A stretch of DNA of 52,559 bases from positions 1 through 52,559 of the IMG/VR virus record IMGVR_UViG_3300032516_000038, one strand, 5' to 3'. Below the pieces are notes generated by a model. That model saw only the letters and a list, made by a program, of their open reading frames with translations, was not told the DNA's origin and did no database searches. This DNA is from a virus. A program made the position numbers and the translations under genes. How positions within the stretch are numbered: position 1 is the stretch's first letter; every line of letters begins with the position of its first letter. Shown piece by piece: positions 46,746 through 52,559 of this stretch.

Positions 46746-46774
46746 ATTTTACCATGCAAGAAACCATTTGTCAA
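46746..46774 (-). promoter_or_regulatory. Leftward promoter for the sigma factor
   Basis: TTGACA (46769-46774), 17 bases, TAAAAT (46746-46751) on the minus strand, with ATGG before the -10 box. It mirrors the rightward promoter at 46782-46810; seven bases separate the two -35 boxes. Confidence 0.88.
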
Positions 46775-46781
46775 CCCCTTA

Positions 46782-46810
46782 TTGACAACAGTTTCAACGT
46801 ATGGTAAAAT
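46782..46810 (+). promoter_or_regulatory. Rightward promoter for the primase operon
   Basis: TTGACA (46782-46787), 17 bases, TAAAAT (46805-46810), with ATGG before the -10 box. It is arranged head to head with the leftward sigma promoter; ATGGTAAAAT occurs on both sides as an inverted pair. Confidence 0.88.
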
Positions 46811-46858
46811 GATAGTAACACATACAAAATGTGATCTTTGAGAGGAGCACCGCCCCCT

Positions 46859-47077
46859 TTGTCTACAGCCGACTACACTTCAGAAGCCATCCTACAAGCG
46901 GTCAAGGAAACCACTAAATCTATCAATGAGATGATGAGTCTCTATGGTGTTAGTTACCATCAGGTACTCTATCAGATATATCGTAGTAGGATTAAGGCTG
47001 TCAAGGTAGGTCCTACCTGGCGTATCTTGCCTCCATTCCCTCTGACATGGAAGGATGTAACTAAGCTCGAGGCCTAA
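46859..47077 (+). CDS. HTH excisionase-like protein
   Basis: 72 residues from TTG at 46859, with AGAGGAG upstream. The segment KSINEMMSLYGVSYHQVLYQ, then IKAVKVGPTWRI, is the winged-helix pattern of the MerR/excisionase family: helix, turn, recognition helix, wing. It is the first gene of the rightward operon, so it may regulate the divergent promoters. The exact family is uncertain. Confidence 0.65.
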   Translation: MSTADYTSEAILQAVKETTKSINEMMSLYGVSYHQVLYQIYRSRIKAVKVGPTWRILPPFPLTWKDVTKLEA

Positions 47078-47081
47078 CCTG

Positions 47082-49022
47082 ATGACAACCCCTGACGGGA
47101 TTAACATCCTATTCAGAACGTGGGGTACTCAACGCGGTTGGGTTTCTGTGCCCGCCAAGCAGGGAAAGAAGTGGTTTGAAAAAATCTTTGAGTGGCCCAC
47201 AGGAAAAGAAGAACTCATAAAGTGGGTAGAAGAGTGCATAGCAGAGAAGAGGGATATCTATTGGTGTCCAACGCCTCTGACGGGACCCAAAAGAATAAAA
47301 GAAAACATCCCCATTGTGTCCGTTCTGTATGCGGACCTGGACCTGGCCCCTGTTTCGGGCATGCCTGTGAAGCCATCAGTTTTATGGCAGAGTTCCCCTG
47401 GGAGACATCAGTGCTTGTGGTATTTGAGGGAACCTACCAATTCTACAACCGCAGAAAAACTGAACAAGTCCTTGAGTTATGCAAGTCAAGCCGACAAAGG
47501 CGGATGGGATCTTACGCAAGTGCTGAGGATCCCTGGCACCACCAACTACAAATACGATCCACCAGCTCCGGGAAAGGTATCGTATGTCACATCGCGAACA
47601 TACACGAGAAAGCACCTCCGCACCTCTATGAGTGCTATGTCTGGGACGGATGCCCCAAACCTAAACTCGGCTACAACGACCGGTGGCGAGAGTGACGAAC
47701 TAGAAGTTAACTGGACTCTCACATGGCAGCAGGCCCTTGAACCATATATGGGGAAGCTGAAACGTAAAGCACTAGAATTACTACAGACACAGAACGTAGA
47801 GATAGGCGAGAGATCAGACAAGTTATGGGAGCTGGGTAGTCTCCTACTAGAAGCCGGAGTACCTCGTGAAGATGTCTGTGCTGCACTAGCAGATAGCCCG
47901 TGGAACAAATTCAAGGGCCGGAGAGATGAGCACCACAGGATAATAGCAGGCGTGTTAAAAGTACCCGAGCCTGTAACGATACAAATTAATAGAACTCTTG
48001 GGCGTTCATCTTGGGTAAGGTATGGCGAATTACTGGCTGACCCTGACCCGCAACCGGGATGGATGATTAGGGAAATCTGGCAAAGGAACTCACATGGTAT
48101 GTTAGCAGGGGAACCCAAGACCTACAAGTCAATGCTCTCCACAGAATTAGCTATCTCCGTAGCCGGTGGTGTGCCCTTCTTAGGGCAGTATAAAGTAGAC
48201 TCTACTGGCCCTGTCCTCGTGGTACAAGAAGAGAACGCACCATGGATTGTCCAAGACAGGCTCTTGAAAATATCAACAGCTAGAGGATTGAACGACCACG
48301 GATATTGGATGGACATTAAGGGGAGGATGCACCTTAAGCTACCAGCAGATCTACCTATCTTTTTCCTCAATAACCTCGGCTTTGACCTGACAAGCACAGA
48401 AGACCAGGACTTCCTAGAAAGTTCAGTAGCCGAGTTCAGGCCAAAGCTCATCATCCTCGACCCCCTCAACTGGATGCTCGGTGATAAAGACGACAACAAC
48501 GCCCGGGATCTACGACCCGTGCTTATGTGGCTTATGAAACTCAAGTTTCAATACGACACCAGCGTCCTAGTGATCCATCATTGGAACAAAGGCGGTAAGA
48601 GCGAACGAGGCGGGCAGCGTATGCTAGGCTCTGGTACTCTACATGCGTGGGTAGAGTCCGCTATGTATACTAAAGTAGTAGATGAGAGGGCCCATAAGAT
48701 TTCTGTGGAGCGTGAATTTAGAGCGTATCCCAAACGACCTGATCTCCAAATCCAATTCGAGATGGAAGATCCCGGTAATCTAGGCTATGAAGTATTCACA
48801 GAGGAGATGATGGCGAACCAGAATATGGAGGATATTGTAGAGATTGTCAAGAACTCAGGCGGTAAGACTGTAGACGAACTACTAGCCGAAACAGGAATGA
48901 GCAGGCAGTCTATGAGGACGAGATTGGATGAAGCTGTTAACAAGGGCCTCATAGGCAGAATAGGAGGAGGCAGGGGTAGGGGTAAGAAAGCTCTTTACAC
49001 TGGGATGGAGGAACCGAAATGA
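47082..49022 (+). CDS. Primase-helicase (AEP-type primase fused to RecA-like ATPase)
   Basis: 646 residues. The N-terminal part has LYADLDL (D85, D87), QSSPGRHQC (H109) and RIPGTTNYK (149-157), the catalytic features of RepB-like/archaeo-eukaryotic primases. The C-terminal part has Walker A AGEPKTYKS (342-350) and Walker B LIILD (456-460) of RepA-type hexameric helicases. The last 55 residues form a winged helix (GKTVDELLAETGMSRQSMRT). It should prime and unwind at the replication fork. A GAGG site lies nine bases before the ATG. Confidence 0.88.
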   Translation: MTTPDGINILFRTWGTQRGWVSVPAKQGKKWFEKIFEWPTGKEELIKWVEECIAEKRDIYWCPTPLTGPKRIKENIPIVSVLYADLDLAPVSGMPVKPSVLWQSSPGRHQCLWYLREPTNSTTAEKLNKSLSYASQADKGGWDLTQVLRIPGTTNYKYDPPAPGKVSYVTSRTYTRKHLRTSMSAMSGTDAPNLNSATTTGGESDELEVNWTLTWQQALEPYMGKLKRKALELLQTQNVEIGERSDKLWELGSLLLEAGVPREDVCAALADSPWNKFKGRRDEHHRIIAGVLKVPEPVTIQINRTLGRSSWVRYGELLADPDPQPGWMIREIWQRNSHGMLAGEPKTYKSMLSTELAISVAGGVPFLGQYKVDSTGPVLVVQEENAPWIVQDRLLKISTARGLNDHGYWMDIKGRMHLKLPADLPIFFLNNLGFDLTSTEDQDFLESSVAEFRPKLIILDPLNWMLGDKDDNNARDLRPVLMWLMKLKFQYDTSVLVIHHWNKGGKSERGGQRMLGSGTLHAWVESAMYTKVVDERAHKISVEREFRAYPKRPDLQIQFEMEDPGNLGYEVFTEEMMANQNMEDIVEIVKNSGGKTVDELLAETGMSRQSMRTRLDEAVNKGLIGRIGGGRGRGKKALYTGMEEPK

Positions 49023-49348
49023 AGATGGTAGCAACTATTCAGTTCTTGCTAGAAATTGAGGCTATCGAGCATGGCCGTGTGGGTGAACGACTTGCAGAAG
49101 AAGGATTGGCGAGACAACTTGACTGTGTTCTTGCAGATCTTCGTAATTTGTGGATGGTTAGAGAACCCAAGATACTCCGCTCGTATATCGTCACCTCAGA
49201 GGATGAAGATGCAGACAAGAAGCTGAAAGAAGAACTGGCCCAAGTACACCACGACATAGAAGTTCATGAGGAAGCTCTACGTATTCTCGTAAAGTATGGA
49301 TTTGGGTTTATCAATATGAACACCCCGCTGGGAGGGGAACCAAAATGA
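49019..49348 (+). CDS. Hypothetical helical protein
   Basis: 109 residues; the ATG overlaps the previous TGA (ATGA), with GGAGGAACCGAA upstream. A mostly helical, acidic chain (EHGRVGERLAEEGLARQLDC, EDADKKLKEELAQVHHDIEV). It ends GGEPK, whose DNA contains the ribosome binding site of the next gene. No family is recognised. Confidence 0.6.
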   Translation: MKMVATIQFLLEIEAIEHGRVGERLAEEGLARQLDCVLADLRNLWMVREPKILRSYIVTSEDEDADKKLKEELAQVHHDIEVHEEALRILVKYGFGFINMNTPLGGEPK

Positions 49349-49500
49349 AGGAGGAAGATAACCTGAGAGTTCTACTCAAAGTTCCGGCATTGATTATTGA
49401 AGAAAAGCCGGTGTTTACAATAGAAGATAAAGCTGTCAAGCAGCTCGCTCAGATGTTGAGGACCTTGTTCAAGAAACTTAAGGAGGGGGAACCAAAGTGA
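49345..49500 (+). CDS. Small hypothetical protein
   Basis: 51 residues from ATG at 49345, in GGAGGGGAACCAAA-ATGA context. The sequence (NLRVLLKVPALIIEEKPVFT, VKQLAQMLRTLFKKLKEGEP) is small, amphipathic and basic at the end. It ends EGEPK, nearly repeating the end of the previous gene, and its own stop overlaps the GTG of the HD gene. Confidence 0.55.
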   Translation: MKEEDNLRVLLKVPALIIEEKPVFTIEDKAVKQLAQMLRTLFKKLKEGEPK

Positions 49501-50057
49501 ACGACAAAGGCCAGTTGTATTCTATCAAAGCCCGGCAGTTGAAGAGGTATGCACGAGAGAATATCCACAACACTGAACTGAGGGAATGGGCTATCGCCTC
49601 GATCGGTACCCTGCCGAGGGCCATCTTCGAACGAGATCTCAGTGAGGGCCCCCTACAGTACCAGAAAGCAGGGGGTTTAATCAACCACCTACTCGCCACA
49701 GGTAGTCTAGCGGCTACGTTCGCGGAATGTATCGCCCCCGAAGACAAGGTCCTAAGGGATCTCTGTCTAACCGCTGGCATAATGCATGACATATTCGTCT
49801 TCGGAACTAAAGGGACGAGCGAGGGACCTCAGGAGAACCACCCCTTGTATGTAGGACAGTATCTTGGCAAAGGTGAGGTCCCGGTCTACGTATCAGCAGT
49901 TCTCGGGATTGTGGCCGTACACGAGGGAGTAGACGGCCCTATCGAGACCAAGACGAGGAGTAGGACCATGGCGGGTATCATCGTCCATCTTGCGGATCGG
50001 GCCACCATGCGTCCTTGGATCGAGATAGATGTGCCGATGTTGAGAGGAGCAAAGTAA
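49497..50057 (+). CDS. HD-domain phosphohydrolase
   Basis: 186 residues with a GTG start behind AAGGAGGGGGAACCAAA. Metal ligands: H64 (LINHLLATG), H97-D98 (AGIMHDIF), H115 (NHPLY) and D167 (HLADRAT), in HD-superfamily order. It could act on nucleotides or cyclic signalling molecules; the substrate is not visible. The family also includes dNTP hydrolases and nucleotidases, which would fit the nucleotide genes elsewhere. Confidence 0.78.
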   Translation: MNDKGQLYSIKARQLKRYARENIHNTELREWAIASIGTLPRAIFERDLSEGPLQYQKAGGLINHLLATGSLAATFAECIAPEDKVLRDLCLTAGIMHDIFVFGTKGTSEGPQENHPLYVGQYLGKGEVPVYVSAVLGIVAVHEGVDGPIETKTRSRTMAGIIVHLADRATMRPWIEIDVPMLRGAK

Positions 50058-50236
50058 TGTTCCTTCTATTCTGGGGAATAGTTCTTCTGACATTCCTGGT
50101 AGCCCTTATGTGGTGGAAGGGTGGGCTCCATAGTAGTATCTGCAATACCTGTGCTTATCGGAAGAAGACCTGTCAACTCAAGTTCAAGGGCAAGGTAAAA
50201 GAGTGTCTATTCTATAAAGTGATGGAGATGAGGTAA
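50057..50236 (+). CDS. Membrane-anchored four-Cys protein, paralog 1
   Basis: 59 residues from ATG overlapping the previous stop (TAATG), after AGAGGAGCAAAG. One span (LLFWGIVLLTFLVALMWW) is followed by CNTC, another Cys, and CLFY: C-x2-C-x6-C-x10-C-x2-Y. The next two genes have the same plan. The Cys quartet could bind zinc close to the membrane. Confidence 0.65.
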   Translation: MFLLFWGIVLLTFLVALMWWKGGLHSSICNTCAYRKKTCQLKFKGKVKECLFYKVMEMR

Positions 50237-50421
50237 TGACACCCCTACTAAAGTGGTGCACAGCGGTACCCATAATAATCTTCATACTGTGGGTAATCAT
50301 ATGCACAGGCTGGAAGCTTTACAGTCTCTGTCACACATGCTACAGGCGTGGAGCCTGTAGGTTCCAGGTCAAAGGTAAGAGAGTACGGGACTGTAAATCT
50401 TACTGGGAGGGGTGGAGGTAA
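50236..50421 (+). CDS. Membrane-anchored four-Cys protein, paralog 2
   Basis: 61 residues; TAATG overlap at 50234-50238, so it is coupled to paralog 1. One span at about residues 10-25 (AVPIIIFILWVIICTG), then CHTC, C and C-x2-Y (CHTCYRRGACRFQVKGK..., DCKSY). It shares the Cys spacing with the genes before and after but little else, which suggests ancient duplication with function centred on the metal site. Confidence 0.65.
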   Translation: MTPLLKWCTAVPIIIFILWVIICTGWKLYSLCHTCYRRGACRFQVKGKRVRDCKSYWEGWR

Positions 50422-50600
50422 TGACACCGCTCAGGATCAAAGCGTTAATCCTGACAATCATCGTTATATGTATCCTCATATACACTTACTGGGTGGATAA
50501 GGACCTCTGCCCTAAATGCGCTTACATCCACTGTCTCAGGAGAACGAGTGAGAGGAAGACCAAGTGCTCAGCCTACATCAACAACAGGGGGAAGAGATAA
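50421..50600 (+). CDS. Membrane-anchored four-Cys protein, paralog 3
   Basis: 59 residues; TAATG overlap at 50419-50423 and GGGAGGGGTGGAGG upstream. One span (ALILTIIVICILIYTYWV), then CPKC, another Cys, and C-x2-Y (CSAYI) in the same order. With the two preceding genes it forms a tandem triplet that ends at the MazG gene. Confidence 0.65.
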   Translation: MTPLRIKALILTIIVICILIYTYWVDKDLCPKCAYIHCLRRTSERKTKCSAYINNRGKR

Positions 50601-51079
50601 TGCCAACCCTTAGAGAGATACAAGAAGAACAGAAGCCCTGGACCCTGCACAATTTCCCCAACAGGAAAAGCCATACCCCTCTGCTCGGCGCTGTTGAGGA
50701 GCTTGGTGAGTTAGCGAGGGCCTATATCAAAGCAGAGACGGGCATCAGGGGTTCAGAGATCGAACACATGGCGAAGAAGAAAGACGCCATAGGTGATATA
50801 GTTCTCTTCTTGTCAGACTACTGCACAGCTGAGGGCTTTGATCTCCAGGAGTGTGTCGAAGAAACATGGGCTATAGTAAAGCAGCGTGACTGGAAAAAGT
50901 ATCCTCTCACAGGAAGACCAGGAAAGCTAAACCAGTTCATGTTTGACTATAATAGTGTCACCCCACTTGAGGAGTGGGCCCGTAAGCAAAGAGAGGAGAT
51001 GCTTAAAGTTGACGGACTGGGAGACGATAAGCCTGGACCCACAGGAGATCGAACTGAGGATCCCCTGGGAACTCCATGA
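50600..51079 (+). CDS. MazG-type nucleotide pyrophosphohydrolase
   Basis: 159 residues from ATG overlapping the previous stop (TAATG). AVEELGELAR (EELGE, 33-37) and KDAIGDIVLFLSDY (D62, D66) are the two metal-binding helices of the MazG fold. It hydrolyses NTPs or dNTPs to monophosphates; phage members may alter ppGpp levels or purge noncanonical dNTPs. The C-terminus is long and acidic. It overlaps the next gene by 71 bases. Confidence 0.85.
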   Translation: MPTLREIQEEQKPWTLHNFPNRKSHTPLLGAVEELGELARAYIKAETGIRGSEIEHMAKKKDAIGDIVLFLSDYCTAEGFDLQECVEETWAIVKQRDWKKYPLTGRPGKLNQFMFDYNSVTPLEEWARKQREEMLKVDGLGDDKPGPTGDRTEDPLGTP

Positions 51080-51257
51080 AAGTAAGAAGTGGGTTGGATT
51101 TTACCCGGTACACGTGACAAGATTGATGGACGAATGTAAGTTTAGAGGAATACCGCGGGTTATCATTGATGAAGGAGGTCATAGGTTTTTATTTTTCAAG
51201 GGTTTTCGTTTAGGTATGGTGAATTATGAGGCCCTCTACACGAGGTCACCAGAATGA
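51009..51257 (+). CDS. Small hypothetical protein
   Basis: 82 residues from TTG at 51009, preceded by GAGAGGAG ten bases upstream; the frame extends back to 50943 but without a site. The sequence (KWVGFYPVHVTRLMDECKFR, HRFLFFKGFRLGMVNYEALY) is aromatic and basic. No family is recognised. Confidence 0.5.
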   Translation: MTDWETISLDPQEIELRIPWELHESKKWVGFYPVHVTRLMDECKFRGIPRVIIDEGGHRFLFFKGFRLGMVNYEALYTRSPE

Positions 51258-51526
51258 AACTACACGTGATGGGAGCCCTGAAACTAAAGACTGAACCTGA
51301 AGCCTCGACAGTTCAAACCGACTGGGTTGTAGTCACAGAGAAGATGCTGGTAGAAGCCGATGAACCAGTCAGGAGATGGCCGAAATTCTGTGAGGGTCCA
51401 TCAGGTAAACATTATGTGTTTAAGTATACACCAATGTTTTGGTTAGGGCCAGAGTACGAGTTCGTTCACTATTCATACTACGAGGAGGTCCCTATCAATG
51501 CCGCGATGGGAACTGAGCCACAGTGA
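51254..51526 (+). CDS. Small hypothetical protein
   Basis: 90 residues; the ATG overlaps the previous TGA (ATGA), with GAGGTCACCAGA upstream. The chain is beta-rich and aromatic (TVQTDWVVVTEKMLVEADEP, YTPMFWLGPEYEFVHYSYYE). It overlaps the next gene by 29 bases. No family is recognised. Confidence 0.55.
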   Translation: MKLHVMGALKLKTEPEASTVQTDWVVVTEKMLVEADEPVRRWPKFCEGPSGKHYVFKYTPMFWLGPEYEFVHYSYYEEVPINAAMGTEPQ

Positions 51527-51791
51527 AAAGAGTGCCCGAGTACTTGGTATACTACGTGAGAACCCAGGGATTACTATCGCAGAACTGGGAAATAAGTGTG
51601 GGTATGGGAAGCAGAGAATGCGGAATACAGTAATCTTACTTCTAGAGAGTGGGCTTATCCGGCGGGAAGAGGTATGGAAAATCCACGAGGAGGGTAGGGG
51701 GAGAGGAAGTCAGGGCCGTAATATCTATAAATACTATCTCGCTTCGATATGGGGTATGGGAGCCGTAGAGTCTCTTGCGAGTCCTGAGTAG
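51498..51791 (+). CDS. Winged-helix DNA-binding protein
   Basis: 97 residues; GGAGGTCCCTATCA precedes the ATG. KSARVLGILRENPGITIAEL then GNKCGYGKQRMRNTVILLLE followed by SGLIRREEVW form a MarR/ArsR-like winged helix: HTH and a basic wing. The C-terminal half is basic. It lies next to the iteron cluster and could be its ligand, which is an inference. Confidence 0.7.
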   Translation: MPRWELSHSEKSARVLGILRENPGITIAELGNKCGYGKQRMRNTVILLLESGLIRREEVWKIHEEGRGRGSQGRNIYKYYLASIWGMGAVESLASPE

Positions 51792-51822
51792 GGAGTCGAG
51801 TAGGGTGATGAATAAGGAGATA

Positions 51823-52046
51823 AAAATGGTTATTGAGGGAGGGGCAGCTGGCAACGCAAAAAATAAAATGGTTACGTCTGTCTTCTAAGACGTAACCATT
51901 TTATTTTGTGGTGCCGAGCCGGGAGGTTATGGGATATAAATGGTTAGAAAATGGTTAAGTGAGGAGGAATGGCAAAATGACGAAACGTATACGGGGCAAG
52001 ACTGTGAGGACCTCTGATGAAAAAGAAAATGGTTACAAAATGGTTA
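51823..52046 (+). repeat. Iteron-like cluster of AAAATGGTTA
   Basis: Copies of (A)AAATGGTTA at 51823-51832, 51865-51874, 51938-51946, 51948-51957, 52026-52035 and 52037-52046, plus an inverted copy TAACCATTTT at 51893-51902 within the terminator. Two pairs are spaced 10-11 bases start to start, one DNA turn. The cluster covers the gap before the last gene and enters its 5' end. Confidence 0.7.
51860..51907. terminator. Bidirectional terminator with 19-bp perfect stem
   Basis: Arms AAAATAAAATGGTTACGTC and GACGTAACCATTTTATTTT (51860-51878 and 51889-51907), 10-base loop. The T-rich 3' arm ends the rightward operon. It contains a copy of the AAAATGGTTA repeat in each orientation, so it may double as a protein-binding site. 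Confidence 0.88.
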
Positions 52047-52390
52047 CTATTCGTACCCTTGGACAGGCAGGGATGCAAAAAAGTACCCGTGAGGACCCTA
52101 AAAAGATACCAAAATGGCATCAAAAAGATGGCAAACCTAAAATCGTTAAAAAAATGGTAGCAGGGGGTGGGATCAAAGGGATGGTTGAAAACCCTATTAC
52201 CTCCTTTGATATGTCAAATATCATGCTAGAGGATGGTCCAAACAATCCTTATGGTGTGGACGAGGATATCTATGAGGTGTTTATGTCCGAGCAGAAGAGA
52301 GGCAGTCATAAAGGTAGTTCAAAGAAAGGAAAGGGAGCTCGGCGTAAGAAGGGCACCAAGCTCCCTGTGGAACCATGGTCGGGGTATTAG
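51977..52390 (+). CDS. Basic hypothetical protein
   Basis: 137 residues from ATG at 51977 (GAGGAGGAATGGCAAA upstream). Highly basic at both ends (TKRIRGKTVRTSDEKENGYK; KGSSKKGKGARRKKGTKLPV) with a short neutral middle (NIMLEDGPNNPYGVDEDIYE). Two AAAATGGTTA repeats lie within its first codons. The TAG stop overlaps by a few bases with the stop of the leftward gene crossing the ends (52387). It may bind nucleic acid; no family is recognised. Confidence 0.6.
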   Translation: MTKRIRGKTVRTSDEKENGYKMVTIRTLGQAGMQKSTREDPKKIPKWHQKDGKPKIVKKMVAGGGIKGMVENPITSFDMSNIMLEDGPNNPYGVDEDIYEVFMSEQKRGSHKGSSKKGKGARRKKGTKLPVEPWSGY

Positions 52391-52559
52391 TTCTTCGTCT
52401 CTACGACGAGTATAGCTGGGTTGAGTACAGCACCAGGTTTCTCGTTGGCCTTTACACCCTCATCCTGAAGTTGAGTGTCTAGGTTATGCCAGATCCGAAG
52501 TGCCTCTCCATGGCCCCAGAACCTAGACAGGGCCTTTACAGCACACCCATGCATGAAGC
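52387..52559 (-). CDS. 3' part of the gene crossing the contig ends
   Basis: The continuation of the leftward gene at 1-323. Bases 52433-52559 duplicate 1-127 of the window; bases 52387-52432 are unique and encode the last residues (GAVLNPAILVVETKN), ending in TAA at 52387-52389. It converges on the gene at 51977-52390 with a four-base overlap. Confidence 0.75.
   Translation of the reverse strand, partial: FMHGCAVKALSRFWGHGEALRIWHNLDTQLQDEGVKANEKPGAVLNPAILVVETKN
52433..52559. repeat. Direct terminal repeat, right copy
   Basis: Identical over all 127 bases to positions 1-127. Joining the copies gives a circle of 52432 bases. Confidence 0.95.

Overview
The window is a complete tailed-bacteriophage genome. 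Its first 127 bases are repeated exactly at its end (1-127 = 52433-52559), so it closes into a circle of about 52.4 kb, and one leftward gene runs across the join. I see no integrase, so a virulent lifestyle is likely. The host is a bacterium with a peptidoglycan wall (amidase endolysin), strong GGAGGTGA-type ribosome binding sites and sigma-70-type promoters; I cannot name it. The gpT-type capsid, stabilisation-protein-like tail gene and huge ejection-type protein suggest a short-tailed (podovirus-like) virion, but no protein was compared with a database.

Layout. (1) 1-8.5 kb, leftward: a dense train of small, mostly unrecognised genes, probably early host-takeover functions. It includes small membrane proteins, Cys-rich proteins and one HTH protein. 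A 0.7 kb gene-free, repeat-rich, GATC-dense tract (6991-7716) and a terminator separate it from two leftward genes (7768-8547). (2) 8.5-9.1 kb: control region with three operator-like repeats and the late rightward promoter. (3) 9.1-29.3 kb, rightward: terminase, portal, scaffold-like protein, capsid, neck and tail genes, fibres, a 1419-residue internal protein, then holin-like proteins and the amidase. (4) 29.3-46.7 kb, leftward: recombination and replication genes (VRR-NUC, acidic-tailed SSB-like protein, Sak4-like ATPase, Cas4-like Fe-S nuclease, a uracil-DNA-glycosylase/DNA polymerase I fusion, SNF2-type helicase), a nucleotide-metabolism cluster, a run of tiny membrane proteins and a phage sigma factor. 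(5) 46.7-52.4 kb, rightward from a divergent promoter: HTH protein, primase-helicase, HD hydrolase, three paralogous membrane/Cys proteins, MazG, and an iteron-like repeat cluster next to a palindromic terminator.

How it works together. Seven near-consensus sigma-70 promoters with exactly 17-bp spacers sit mainly at the heads of replication-side transcription units; the sigma factor and the operator repeats are candidates for the early-to-late switch. The most interesting system is at 36.4-40.2 kb: dCMP deaminase, two divergent thymidylate-synthase-fold proteins that both carry Asp where dUMP-specific enzymes have Asn, an all-alpha dUTPase/dCTPase-like protein and a dNMP kinase. This is the functional set T4 uses to replace cytosine with 5-hydroxymethylcytosine, so the phage may carry modified cytosine. 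A second candidate is a compact three-way-junction RNA (43162-43241) whose pyrimidine loop can pair with the ribosome binding site of the next gene.
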